64,000 nt of DNA, from NCBI RefSeq assembly GCF_000622385.1, contig NZ_JASD01000008.1, positions 1,054,001 through 1,118,000 of the forward strand. The letters run 5' to 3'. Position numbers and translations under genes: made by a program. This document shows positions 39,744 to 48,693 of this stretch, piece by piece; positions within the stretch are counted from its first letter, which is position 1; each line of letters starts with the position of its first letter. Source of the DNA: Sulfitobacter noctilucicola. GTDB taxonomy: Bacteria; Pseudomonadota; Alphaproteobacteria; Rhodobacterales; Rhodobacteraceae. The notes under the pieces are model-generated. The model did no database searches, had not been told where the DNA came from, and was given only the letters and a program-made list of their open reading frames with translations.

Positions 39744-40838
39744 TTAAGCAGCCCGCCTGCGCGCCAGATGGATCGCGTCATACCAACGTAAAACGTGGTG
39801 TGCGGGGCGGGAATGCTCCGGTAGATGTGAACGATCATTGCCATTTAACAAACTGCTGGAGAGGTTTTGATCGCTGCGTCTGATGCGCCCTATATAGAGG
39901 CTTTCGGCACAGGTTCCCGCCGCGAGAAGGGTCTCATGGCGCGGCAAAAGAAGTTGCGCATACGTAATGATCGGGCCGCAGGGTTCGGTCAACGCTGCAA
40001 AACCGTTGACCAGGTGGCGCGCTGGTACCAGCACCGCTTCTTGTCCAAACAGATATTCAACTTCCGGCCCGTCAATCAGCAACCTTTGGTCAGGCGCAAC
40101 GATAATATCCTGCTTCAACCCAAAATATGGGGCACGCAAGCGGATGGGTCGATAGCTCCCTCGCGCGGGAACGCTTCGCGCGACCGTCTGGAGGATTGGC
40201 ACAACACCGTCATCACGTGTGTGCACGGTATCGCCCCGCTTCAAATCCGATGCGCGCTTGTATCCCCATGGTGTCGCGATCGGGGTAGAGGGCAATAACG
40301 TCGGCATCGGACCAATAGGTTCGATCTGATCCGAAAGTGCCGCAAATATCATATCGCTTGCGAAGGTTTGTTCCGAGCGGCCCAGCATCAGATCCCTGAT
40401 GTCATCCAGCGAAAGCGGTCTGGGGTTTTCGACAACGACACTGATTACAACAGTTTCTTCGGGTTTCTCCAGCGTCATACGGCCCCATTTAAGGGTGCTG
40501 TCCCATGAATAGGTGATCCGCACGACATCGGTTCGACCCGCTTCGGCGTGTTCAATAGCGGCATGGGTAATGTCCTCACCCTGTACCTGCACCATGGCGA
40601 TGCCACCGCCCGGAATCGCCTGAAAAGTCAGGCTGCGCAACCACGGGTAGGTTGTCTTGTAACCAAAAAGTACTTGTGGCCTGCCATCTGCCGACAGGCG
40701 TGTTTCGAACATGATACTGCCACGGGTCAGAAGAGTGCGCGGGGTATCTTCAAGCAAGGGCTCGCTTTTCTTGTCAGCGCCGAGGCCCCGCAAAGAGAAC
40801 CGTCTATCGTCGTGATCGCACAGAGCAAGCCAGGTCAT
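39744..40838 (-). CDS. Hint-domain protein lacking the catalytic cysteine
   Basis: A 364-residue protein. The C-terminal half (from about residue 180) aligns with the Hint (hedgehog/intein) domain of the upstream gene: TPIATPWGYKRASDLKRGD corresponds to TLIATPDGECPAERLRPGD there, and LRAPYFGLKQDIIVAPDQRL and VEYLFGQEAVLVPARHLVNG follow in the same order. The Hint cysteine expected seven residues before IATP is missing, so self-splicing or cleavage is unlikely. The N-terminal half has no recognised domain. Its ATG follows directly on the stop of the upstream gene. Confidence 0.78.
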   Translation of the reverse strand: MTWLALCDHDDRRFSLRGLGADKKSEPLLEDTPRTLLTRGSIMFETRLSADGRPQVLFGYKTTYPWLRSLTFQAIPGGGIAMVQVQGEDITHAAIEHAEAGRTDVVRITYSWDSTLKWGRMTLEKPEETVVISVVVENPRPLSLDDIRDLMLGRSEQTFASDMIFAALSDQIEPIGPMPTLLPSTPIATPWGYKRASDLKRGDTVHTRDDGVVPILQTVARSVPARGSYRPIRLRAPYFGLKQDIIVAPDQRLLIDGPEVEYLFGQEAVLVPARHLVNGFAALTEPCGPIITYAQLLLPRHETLLAAGTCAESLYIGRIRRSDQNLSSSLLNGNDRSHLPEHSRPAHHVLRWYDAIHLARRRAA

Positions 40839-42419
40839 TCAGGCCACCTTTGCCGCGCGCAGCAGATCTGCTTCATAGCGTTTGAGTGTGCGCCGCGCTG
40901 CCGGCGAATATCCCCGACCAGTTTCAGGGTCAATTTCAGGAAAAATGGCACAAATTTCGTCGACAATTTCCCTTTCGAAGCTGCTGGTCGTTTGTGGCCC
41001 GGGCAGAAAACTCTCGGTTTCCAGTCCTTCGGAAAACACCACTTGATGGCGATCAAACAGCAAGTGGACATAGGTGACTTCACCACCGACACGGCGCCTG
41101 ACAGACCGGTCGTTCACAAGATCACGGGCGGCAACCAGTACTTCGCTTTCACCGAATAAAAGCTCGGCCAAGTTGTCGCGGATCAGCACCCGGTGCAACG
41201 GCGACACCAACAGGTCCCGGTGTTTGCCGAATGTATTGGCCCGAATATGAATGGGCGCAAAGTCACCCAAGGCTGCGACCTGACGTGTACCGGACCAACG
41301 CAGCGGTTGCGGTCCTTCATCTTGGGTCAGAACAAGGTCTCCGGGGCGCAGACGTTCTGCCGGACATTCTCCATCCGGCGTCGCGATCAAAGTGCCTGCG
41401 ACAAAGCAAGGCACGCCCGTCGCGTTTACAAAGCCTACATCTGTATCGACGCCATTGTCGACGGTATAGGTGAAGTTGAAGTTCTCGACGTCACCGTCAC
41501 CTGTAACCGTGAAGGTGCCATCGGCGTTCAGCTTGACGGTCTGCCCTGTTGGCAAGGTGATGATGTCGCCTGCCGACACGTCCACGCCATTAATCTGCAC
41601 GATGGTCAGCGAGCCGGGGCCGTTGTTGATGTCATTGGCCAGAACGTCGATGACCTTGTCGCCCTCCGGGAACAGCTCAATATCGTCCGAAATCGCAACC
41701 AGGTCGGTCTGGACGGAATCGCCCGCAATCAACAGGTTTGAATCGTAGTTGCTGTCTGCTACGTCCGCGATGGCGATGCGCATGGAGTTCGTAACCCCGA
41801 CGTTGACGTTCAGCGTGAGCGTTAGCGTGATGGTAAATCCGTCCATCTCGGTGTTGAATTCGTCATTCTGGTTATTGACGTACATGTTGATGTTGTTGGT
41901 GGTATTGACGTTGCCGGGGTCGACGTCCCCGTTGCCGACATCCATCGGTACAAGTGTGCCGTTTATCCAGACACCTACGAAATCCTGATAGATCGAGTTC
42001 TCGAATTCCGGATATTCTTCGGACGAAAAGATGAACTGCATCGTCATCGTGTCGGTATCGGGAATGAAGTCGACGTCCAGCGTGGCAGCGTCATAGGTCG
42101 CGGCACCAGCAGCGTTGTTGTACTGATTAAAGCCATTCGTGCCGGAGGTATTCGTCGAGGTGTTGGCCCGTTGGTTCGCATCGCCATTGGAGTTGGTGAA
42201 GTCTTCGGCATTACCGGTAGACATGATGACACCGGTATCTCCGGGCGCGACACCGGGCGCGACAGAGTCTCCACCTGAATAGATACCGGCGCTGTCGATA
42301 TCACCATAGTAGGTTGCACCGGTTACAGTGACGCCATTCCCGAAGATAGAATTGGCCATGTCCGTAGCCGTTGTGCCTTCACGCACCGTATTAATCGGAA
42401 GCTCTGATGCTGCTACCAT
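40839..42419 (-). CDS. Surface protein with choice-of-anchor L-like region and C-terminal Hint domain
   Basis: A 526-residue protein rich in Asp, Asn and Thr. Residues about 1-240 (TMTMQFIFSSEEYPEFENSI and QDFVGVWINGTLV) match choice-of-anchor L extracellular domains; about 250-335 looks like a bacterial Ig/cadherin-like fold. The Hint domain begins GVPCFVAGTLIATPDGE with an intact catalytic Cys and extends to FLPGPQTTSS. There is no signal peptide, so export by a type I system is possible, as for many roseobacter Hint proteins. The stop abuts the start of the second Hint gene. Confidence 0.82.
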   Translation of the reverse strand: MVAASELPINTVREGTTATDMANSIFGNGVTVTGATYYGDIDSAGIYSGGDSVAPGVAPGDTGVIMSTGNAEDFTNSNGDANQRANTSTNTSGTNGFNQYNNAAGAATYDAATLDVDFIPDTDTMTMQFIFSSEEYPEFENSIYQDFVGVWINGTLVPMDVGNGDVDPGNVNTTNNINMYVNNQNDEFNTEMDGFTITLTLTLNVNVGVTNSMRIAIADVADSNYDSNLLIAGDSVQTDLVAISDDIELFPEGDKVIDVLANDINNGPGSLTIVQINGVDVSAGDIITLPTGQTVKLNADGTFTVTGDGDVENFNFTYTVDNGVDTDVGFVNATGVPCFVAGTLIATPDGECPAERLRPGDLVLTQDEGPQPLRWSGTRQVAALGDFAPIHIRANTFGKHRDLLVSPLHRVLIRDNLAELLFGESEVLVAARDLVNDRSVRRRVGGEVTYVHLLFDRHQVVFSEGLETESFLPGPQTTSSFEREIVDEICAIFPEIDPETGRGYSPAARRTLKRYEADLLRAAKVA

Positions 42420-42459
42420 TGTCCTGCCTCAAATTTCGGCCCGAACAGCAATGGTCAGC

Positions 42460-42492
42460 ACAGACAAAAAGGCGCAAAACGCCTGTGTCTGT
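42460..42492 (-). promoter_or_regulatory. Two-level hairpin in the leader of the Hint gene pair
   Basis: Outer ACAGACA (42460-42466) with TGTCTGT (42486-42492) encloses inner AGGCG (42470-42474) with CGCCT (42480-42484) and a CAAAA loop. It lies 41-73 bases upstream of the 42419 start and may be a leader structure or operator. The rest of the 284-base gap to dapE shows no gene. Confidence 0.4.
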
Positions 42493-42703
42493 TTGGTGGT
42501 GATGCGGTCAAATCGGCCCTGTTTTCAGGTGCTCTGTCTGTCCGCAATACTGCTGATGCCCTGCCTCGGGTCATATTATTGACATAATGCTAACAGCCAA
42601 CAGCGGCACTGTTAAGCATTTCCTGCATCTCCCCCCTTGGCACCGCGCCATTTTCGCCACAAAAGAAGGGGGTTACCCGATTTCTGCCTGAAAAGGAGCC
42701 GAT

Positions 42704-43861
42704 ATGGCCCGCGTTCATGATGCCGTTGACCCTGTAGACCTAACTGCAAAGCTGGTGCGCTGCGCCTCAGTGACGCCTGCGAACGACGGGGCATTGGAGA
42801 TACTGGAAGAGTTGCTGTCTGAGGCCGGTTTCAGCTGCGCATGGGCAGATCGCGGCGGTATCCGTAATCTTTTTGCCCGGTGGGGAAACAAGGGCAACAC
42901 CAAGTCATTCGGGTTCAATGGCCATACGGATGTTGTTCCCGTCGGAAATCCCGATGACTGGTCTATGCCACCCTTCGGTGCCGAGATCAAAGACGGCATT
43001 ATGTACGGTCGGGGCACCACAGATATGAAGTCAGGAGTTGCCGCCTTTGCCGCAGCAGCCATTGATTTCGTGCGGGAAACACCTCCTGACGGCTCTGTCA
43101 TTCTGGCGATTACCGGCGACGAAGAGGGCGATGCCATTGATGGCACCACTGCGTTGCTTGAGCGTATGGAAAAGAATGGCGAGCGGATGGATGTCTGCCT
43201 TGTCGGCGAGCCGACCTGCCCCGAGAAGATGGGTGAGATGATCAAGATCGGGCGGCGTGGATCAATGACCATCTGGTTCAATGTCGTCGGAAAGCAGGGT
43301 CATTCTGCCTATCCGCACCGTGCCTTGAATCCCTTGCCTGCGATGGTGCGTCTGATGGACCGGCTGGCCAGCCATGAACTGGATCAGGGGACAGCCCACT
43401 TTGATCCCTCCACACTCGCAGTGGTGACGGTGGACACCGGTAACCCCGCCACCAATGTGATCCCGGCGTCTTGTTCCTCGGCTGTGAATATCCGTTTCAA
43501 CGACACCCATTCCGGTGCAAGCCTGACAGAGTGGATCGAGGATGAAGTTGCAAAGGTCAGCGATGAGTTTGGCGTTGTGATCGATAGCAAGATAAAGATT
43601 TCCGGCGAAAGCTTTATCACTCCGCCGGGTGAACTATCCGCTTTGGTTGCCACAGCGGTGGAGAGCGAGACAGGAGTTGCTCCGATGTTGTCCACCACTG
43701 GTGGCACGTCAGACGCTCGCTTTGTCAAATCTCACTGTCCCGTGGTCGAATTCGGCTTGGTCGGTCAATCCATGCATCAGGTTGATGAGCATGTCCGCGT
43801 TGAACACATCCATCAGCTCAAGGCGATCTACGGTCGGATTTTGCGGGATTATTTCGCATGA
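42704..43861 (+). CDS. dapE: Succinyl-diaminopimelate desuccinylase
   Basis: A 385-residue dinuclear zinc hydrolase releasing succinate and LL-diaminopimelate. Zinc and catalytic residues are seen in [10 protein letters not shown] (His), [10 protein letters not shown] (bridging Asp), [11 protein letters not shown] (catalytic and metal Glu) and [10 protein letters not shown] (C-terminal His). A GGAGCCGAT sequence precedes the ATG. It overlaps the GNAT gene by 4 bases and completes the pathway step begun by dapD. Confidence 0.95.
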   Translation: MARVHDAVDPVDLTAKLVRCASVTPANDGALEILEELLSEAGFSCAWADRGGIRNLFARWGNKGNTKSFGFNGHTDVVPVGNPDDWSMPPFGAEIKDGIMYGRGTTDMKSGVAAFAAAAIDFVRETPPDGSVILAITGDEEGDAIDGTTALLERMEKNGERMDVCLVGEPTCPEKMGEMIKIGRRGSMTIWFNVVGKQGHSAYPHRALNPLPAMVRLMDRLASHELDQGTAHFDPSTLAVVTVDTGNPATNVIPASCSSAVNIRFNDTHSGASLTEWIEDEVAKVSDEFGVVIDSKIKISGESFITPPGELSALVATAVESETGVAPMLSTTGGTSDARFVKSHCPVVEFGLVGQSMHQVDEHVRVEHIHQLKAIYGRILRDYFA

Positions 43862-44274
43862 CAGCAGAAATCGCGCTGACGGATGACATTGCGACATGCC
43901 ACGCCTTGCGCCGCGCTGTTTTCATCGAGGAGCAGGGCGTTTCCGAAGCCGATGAACTCGACGAACTTGATGACATCGCCTTGCATCTTCTTGCTATGGC
44001 GGAGGCTGAGCCGGTAGGCACCGCGCGCATTGTCATTGCTGATGGGGTTGCCAAAATCGGGCGCGTTTGCGTGGTCAAGGCACATCGTGGCACCGGTCTT
44101 GGCGCGGCTTTGGTGCGCATGGCGATGGATGTGTCACGGGGGAAGGCCGCAAAGGCAAAGCTTGGTGCGCAGGTTCAAGCAATAGCCTTTTACGAGGCTT
44201 TGGGGTTCACCGCTTTCGGGCCGGTCTATGATGATGCGGGTATCGATCATCGGGACATGGTGTGTGATCTTTGA
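43858..44274 (+). CDS. GNAT family N-acetyltransferase
   Basis: A 138-residue GNAT protein. The acetyl-CoA pyrophosphate-binding segment is [16 protein letters not shown] (Q/RxxGxG/A type), followed by [20 protein letters not shown]. It resembles the ElaA/YjcF-like small acyltransferases with [14 protein letters not shown]. The substrate is unknown. It overlaps dapE and the following gene by 4 bases each, so the three are one operon. Confidence 0.88.
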   Translation: MTAEIALTDDIATCHALRRAVFIEEQGVSEADELDELDDIALHLLAMAEAEPVGTARIVIADGVAKIGRVCVVKAHRGTGLGAALVRMAMDVSRGKAAKAKLGAQVQAIAFYEALGFTAFGPVYDDAGIDHRDMVCDL

Positions 44275-44855
44275 AGCGAACGCTGATTATCATGGTCAAA
44301 GAGCCACGCCCCGGTCGCGTCAAAACGCGGTTGGGCAGGGATATCGGTATGACAGCGGCTGCGTGGTGGTTTCGCCATCAAACACGCAAGCTGTTGCGCC
44401 GGATCGAAGATCCGCGGTGGTCTGTCGTGCTTGCCGTATCACCTGACCGCGCGGGGCTGCAAAGCCGTGTCTGGCCCCAGCACATGTCGCGGCAGGCGCA
44501 AGGTCGGGGTGATCTGGGTGATCGGATGAAGCGTATGCTGGCCTGCGCAGAAGGCGGTCCGGCCTGTGTGATCGGTGCTGATATTCCCGGTATCCGTAGG
44601 CACCATATTGCACAGGCTTTTGCGGCGTTGGGTGCTCGTGATGCTGTTTTTGGTCCGGCCCCGGATGGCGGCTATTGGCTGATTGGTTTGAAGCATCCCC
44701 AGCGGCAGCCGCCGGATTTTCTGACGCATGTCCGCTGGTCAACCAATCATGCGCTGGCCGATAGCCGTGCCAGCCTGCCGGATTACCGTATCGCGACGAT
44801 AGCCACGCTGCATGACGTGGACACTGTTGAAGATTTGTCCATGACGAACCCCTAG
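44271..44855 (+). CDS. DUF2064 family glycosyltransferase-like protein
   Basis: A 194-residue protein of the DUF2064/TIGR04282 family, with a nucleotide-diphospho-sugar transferase fold: IIMVKEPRPGRVKTRLGRDI at the start, CVIGADIPGI and FGPAPDGGYWLIGLK later. Some members act in arsenosugar synthesis, but no arsenic genes are nearby. Start is a TTG overlapping the GNAT stop (TTGA); an ATG at 44292 is the alternative. Confidence 0.8.
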   Translation: MKRTLIIMVKEPRPGRVKTRLGRDIGMTAAAWWFRHQTRKLLRRIEDPRWSVVLAVSPDRAGLQSRVWPQHMSRQAQGRGDLGDRMKRMLACAEGGPACVIGADIPGIRRHHIAQAFAALGARDAVFGPAPDGGYWLIGLKHPQRQPPDFLTHVRWSTNHALADSRASLPDYRIATIATLHDVDTVEDLSMTNP

Positions 44856-44876
44856 GCGCGTGCTACGTGCCTATGT

Positions 44877-47132
44877 ATGAACAAACTCCCTACCAAAGCC
44901 GAGATCCTCGAATGGATCGAACAGAACCCTACCAAGGCCGCGAAGCGTGATATCGCCAAAGCCTTTGGCATCAAAGGTGCCGCACGGATCGACCTCAAGC
45001 GGATGCTGAAAGAGCTGGAAGCCGAAGGGCATCTGGAAAAACGTAAAAAGAGCTATAGCGACCCTGATCGCCTGCCGCCCGTTTCCGTTCTGGTGGTAAC
45101 AGGCGTGGACGGGCAGGGGGATCTTTTTGCCAAGCCGATGGAATGGCAGGGCGCAGATGATCTTCCGGTCGTACTGATGGTGACCAAGCCGTCCGATCCT
45201 GCGCTTGGCGAAGGGGACCGGATTCTGGCCCGGCTCACGCAGGTCAAGGCAGATGATCATGCCTACGAGGGCCGGCTGATCCGCCGTATCGGCACCAACC
45301 CCAAGAAAGTTCTGGGCGTGTTTCGCAAGCGCACTGAAGGTGGGCGGATCGTGCCTATCGACAAAGGGGCAGACCGCGAATGGTCTGTGGCGGATGGTGA
45401 CGTAAACGGTGCCAAGGACGGTGAACTGGTCGAGGCAGAACAGGCGGGTCCGAAGGGCCGCATGGGTCTGCCGCGTGCGCGCATTGTCAACCGGTTGGGG
45501 GATCCTTCTGCGCCCAAGGCTGTATCTTTGATCGCCATTCATCAACATGGAATACCTGATGATTTCCCCGACGATGTGATCGCGGAGGCAGATGCCAAGT
45601 CACCGATTGATTTAGGCAAACGCGAAGATCTGCGCGACATGCCTTTGATCACGATTGATCCATCGGATGCCCGCGACCATGACGATGCCTGCTACGCGCA
45701 TGCCGATGATGATCCGAAGAACGAAGGCGGTCATGTTGTCTGGGTCGCGATTGCCGATGTCGCGGCTTATGTAACGCCGGGTTCAGCGTTGGACCGCGAG
45801 GCACGCAAGCGCGGCAACTCCACCTACTTCCCCGACCGCGTAGTGCCGATGTTGCCTGACCGGTTATCCGGCGATCTGTGTTCGTTGCACGAGGGTGTCG
45901 ACCGGGCCTGTATTGCGGTGCGAATGGTTCTGGACACGAACGGGGCTAAAATATCGCACAGCTTCCATCGCGGCCTGATGCGGTCCCCTGCTTCGCTGCA
46001 CTACGAAGAAGTGCAGGACGCTATCGATGGCAGGCCGAACGACCGCACAGGCCCCTTGTTAGAGCCTGTTTTGCAGCCTCTTTATGCGGCCTACGCTGCA
46101 CTGAAAAAGGCGCGCGCCCAACGTCAACCGCTCGATCTGGATTTGCCTGAACGGCGTGTTGAGCTCGACGAAGACGGGACAGTCAAGTCTATCAACTTCA
46201 AGGACCGGCTGGATGCGCACCGGTTGATTGAAGAGTTCATGGTACTGGCCAATGTTGCCGCCGCCGAGACATTGCTGGCCAAAAAAACGCCGCTGCTGTT
46301 CCGCATTCACGAAGAACCGACGCAGGAAAAACTGGAAAGTCTGCGCGAAACGGCACAGGCGGCCGGGTTCAACCTTGCCAAAGGTCAGGTTTTGCAAACG
46401 TCTCATCTGAACAAGCTGTTGAATGATGCCGCAGGCACAGACGAAGCGGAGCTTATCAACCTCTCGACGCTCCGCTCGATGACGCAGGCCTACTATGGCC
46501 CCGCGCATATCGGGCATTTCGGTCTGGCGTTGCGGTCATACGCGCATTTCACCTCGCCGATCCGGCGGTATGCGGACCTGATCGTCCACCGTGCGCTGGT
46601 CACGGCGCATGGCTGGGGCAAAGACGGGCTGCAACCGGAGGACTTCGACACGCTTGAGCAGACCGGCGCGCATATCTCTGACACAGAGCGTCGCTCCATG
46701 ATTGCCGAGCGGGACACAACCGACCGTTATTTGGCAGCTTACCTGTCGGAACGTGTCGGCAATGAGTTCACGGGCCGGATCAGCGGAATCGCACGTTTCG
46801 GTGTCTTTGTGAAACTGGATGAAACCGGTGCTGACGGTCTGCTGCCAATGCGGGCATTGGGGCGTGAATATTTCCACCATGATGCCGAAAGCCAGACACT
46901 GCGTGGCGCAGATACGGGGCTGATCATATCGCTGGGGCAGCACGTGAAAGTCAGGCTGGCAGAGGCTACACCGGTAACGGGCGGTATTTTATTGGAGCTT
47001 CTGGAGATCGAGGATCAAAAAATCTCTCAAGGGTCCAGGTCGCCTGCAGGCCGGTCACCACGTCGGAAATCGGCGAAGGCCAAACAGAAGAAAGACAAGA
47101 TCAAGCGCAAAGTTTCGCGGACGCGGCGTTAG
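44877..47132 (+). CDS. rnr: Ribonuclease R
   Basis: A 751-residue 3'-5' exoribonuclease degrading structured RNA. An N-terminal helix-turn-helix-like region (KAAKRDIAKAFGIKGAARID) is followed by cold-shock/OB domains. The RNB catalytic aspartates lie in TIDPSDARDHDDACYA, the S1 domain is FTGRISGIARFGVFVKLDE, and a lysine/arginine-rich tail (RRKSAKAKQKKDKIKRKVSR) ends the protein. The last 32 bases overlap the 3' end of the convergent GST gene. Confidence 0.95.
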   Translation: MNKLPTKAEILEWIEQNPTKAAKRDIAKAFGIKGAARIDLKRMLKELEAEGHLEKRKKSYSDPDRLPPVSVLVVTGVDGQGDLFAKPMEWQGADDLPVVLMVTKPSDPALGEGDRILARLTQVKADDHAYEGRLIRRIGTNPKKVLGVFRKRTEGGRIVPIDKGADREWSVADGDVNGAKDGELVEAEQAGPKGRMGLPRARIVNRLGDPSAPKAVSLIAIHQHGIPDDFPDDVIAEADAKSPIDLGKREDLRDMPLITIDPSDARDHDDACYAHADDDPKNEGGHVVWVAIADVAAYVTPGSALDREARKRGNSTYFPDRVVPMLPDRLSGDLCSLHEGVDRACIAVRMVLDTNGAKISHSFHRGLMRSPASLHYEEVQDAIDGRPNDRTGPLLEPVLQPLYAAYAALKKARAQRQPLDLDLPERRVELDEDGTVKSINFKDRLDAHRLIEEFMVLANVAAAETLLAKKTPLLFRIHEEPTQEKLESLRETAQAAGFNLAKGQVLQTSHLNKLLNDAAGTDEAELINLSTLRSMTQAYYGPAHIGHFGLALRSYAHFTSPIRRYADLIVHRALVTAHGWGKDGLQPEDFDTLEQTGAHISDTERRSMIAERDTTDRYLAAYLSERVGNEFTGRISGIARFGVFVKLDETGADGLLPMRALGREYFHHDAESQTLRGADTGLIISLGQHVKVRLAEATPVTGGILLELLEIEDQKISQGSRSPAGRSPRRKSAKAKQKKDKIKRKVSRTRR

Positions 47133-47829
47133 ACGGCTTACCCATCGCATCACTTGATCTTTCGACATAGTGGCGCAAGACGGCGTCCTCTGAAATTCGG
47201 GTCTTCAGAAGTGTTTGACCCGGAGTAGCGATCATGTTTGCTAGCATTGCCGCGACCGATGCATCTGCCGCTGTTGGCTGATCCCCGAACAAGAACCGCC
47301 CGTGCCAAAGTCGTGTTGTTATGGCCTGCAAGTCAGGCTCGATACGCGCCAGCCGTTCTTGCGGGGATAACCGGCCCAAACCCTGCGCATGCATCCCGTC
47401 GAGACATGTTTTGCGCAGTTTGCGGGTTACGATCCCGCGCAATAGCCTGGGTATCATTCCGAAATAGGTGTCCCGAATGGTGGGCCAGACACTATCGTCC
47501 CCCCAGCGGTCAAGAACCACGTGAAAATACATATGTTCCTCTGCCATACGAATGAATGCGCGTGAAGTAGCCTTGTCCAACTCGGATAGCCCTCTGTCGA
47601 AGTCAGCTCCCTGTTGCTCCAGATAGTGCCGGATATTGTCACTGTCGGGTATGATATCGTCACCCGCCCGAAGGGCCGGTAGTTTTTGACGCGGCACCGA
47701 TCGCGGGTCTGCGATATCTTCGCGCTGCCATGGCTGGCCGGACATATTCAGAAGCCAGATCGCTTTTACGCAAAACGGGCTTGCTGCGGGTTGACCGAAG
47801 GAAGGGGCGAAGGTGACGAGCGTAATCAT
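47101..47829 (-). CDS. Glutathione S-transferase family protein
   Basis: A 242-residue GST-fold protein. The N-terminal thioredoxin-like half (APSFGQPAASPFCVKAIWLL) contains a Ser/Cys region typical of the metaxin-like GST branch, PALRAGDDIIPDSDNIRHYL gives the glutathione-binding cis-Pro and D-S motif, and FLFGDQPTAADASVAAMLAN is the C-terminal N-capping signature. The substrate is unknown. It is divergent from a WYL regulator that probably controls it. Confidence 0.86.
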   Translation of the reverse strand: MITLVTFAPSFGQPAASPFCVKAIWLLNMSGQPWQREDIADPRSVPRQKLPALRAGDDIIPDSDNIRHYLEQQGADFDRGLSELDKATSRAFIRMAEEHMYFHVVLDRWGDDSVWPTIRDTYFGMIPRLLRGIVTRKLRKTCLDGMHAQGLGRLSPQERLARIEPDLQAITTRLWHGRFLFGDQPTAADASVAAMLANMIATPGQTLLKTRISEDAVLRHYVERSSDAMGKPSNAASAKLCA

Positions 47830-47907
47830 GGTATACTCCTGAAAAGTTCACCGCTGGTCTAACATCCGATGCTGTCAATTATTGTCAGGATAGAATATGG
47901 TTTGTGG

Positions 47908-48621
47908 ATGACCAGAACCCATCGCCTGTTTCAATTGATGACAACATTGCGACGCCTGCCAGCGCCGGTGCGTGCGACCCAGCTCGCAGAAGAACTGGGC
48001 ACATCGCTCCGTACTGTGTACCGCGATATTGATGCACTTCGTGGTTTGGGTGCCGTTATCGATGGAGAAGCCGGTTTCGGCTATACACTGATTGAAGATG
48101 CCGCCTTGCCGCCGCTTGGCTTTGAGAACGACGAATTGGAGGCACTTGTTTTGGGGCTGCGTGATGTCGCGGTGATCGGTGACCCTGCGCTGGCAAAAGC
48201 TGCGAAATCGGCACTGGCTAAAATCACATCACGGGTACCGCCAAGGCAGGCGCATCGCTTGCAACATGCCGTTCTGGATGCGCGCCGCTTTGTCAGCCCC
48301 ACGCCGCCCAAGGTAGATGTAGCAGACCTGCGCGCCGCAACGTGGGACGAGGAAACAGTGCGGTTTTCCTATGTTGACGGAAAAGGGGAGCCGACCCAGC
48401 GAGAGGTTGATCCGTTGGGTATCATTTACATGCAAGACACCAACATGTTGATGGCATGGTGCCATTTGCGCCGTGATTTCCGTGTGTTTAGGCTCGACCG
48501 GATGGATGACCTTGCCCGCACTGGTGCGAGTTTCCGCCCCAGACGTGTTCCTATGCTGCGGGAGTATACCGAGAAACTGCGGGCCGAAGCCCAAGCAAGA
48601 GCGGAAGGCCGCGCGCAATAG
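47908..48621 (+). CDS. YafY-type HTH/WYL-domain transcriptional regulator
   Basis: A 237-residue regulator: an N-terminal HTH_11 domain (RATQLAEELGTSLRTVYRDI) and a C-terminal WYL domain (VRFSYVDGKGEPTQREVDPL), which senses nucleic acid or other ligands in related proteins. The start at 47908 begins MTRTHRLFQLM, the common family N-terminus; an upstream in-frame ATG at 47869 is less likely. It is divergent from the GST gene across 78 bases. Confidence 0.87.
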   Translation: MTRTHRLFQLMTTLRRLPAPVRATQLAEELGTSLRTVYRDIDALRGLGAVIDGEAGFGYTLIEDAALPPLGFENDELEALVLGLRDVAVIGDPALAKAAKSALAKITSRVPPRQAHRLQHAVLDARRFVSPTPPKVDVADLRAATWDEETVRFSYVDGKGEPTQREVDPLGIIYMQDTNMLMAWCHLRRDFRVFRLDRMDDLARTGASFRPRRVPMLREYTEKLRAEAQARAEGRAQ

Positions 48622-48693
48622 CTTACGAGGCTTTTCCGTTTCTGATATAGGCGTTACGCTTCGCGTGAGCAGGCATAGCGGGCAGGGCAGAGC

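Noticed and set aside
42328..42582. 84-codon plus-strand open frame at the 5' end of the Hint gene
   Set aside because: Mostly antisense of the Hint gene start, with no recognisable family.
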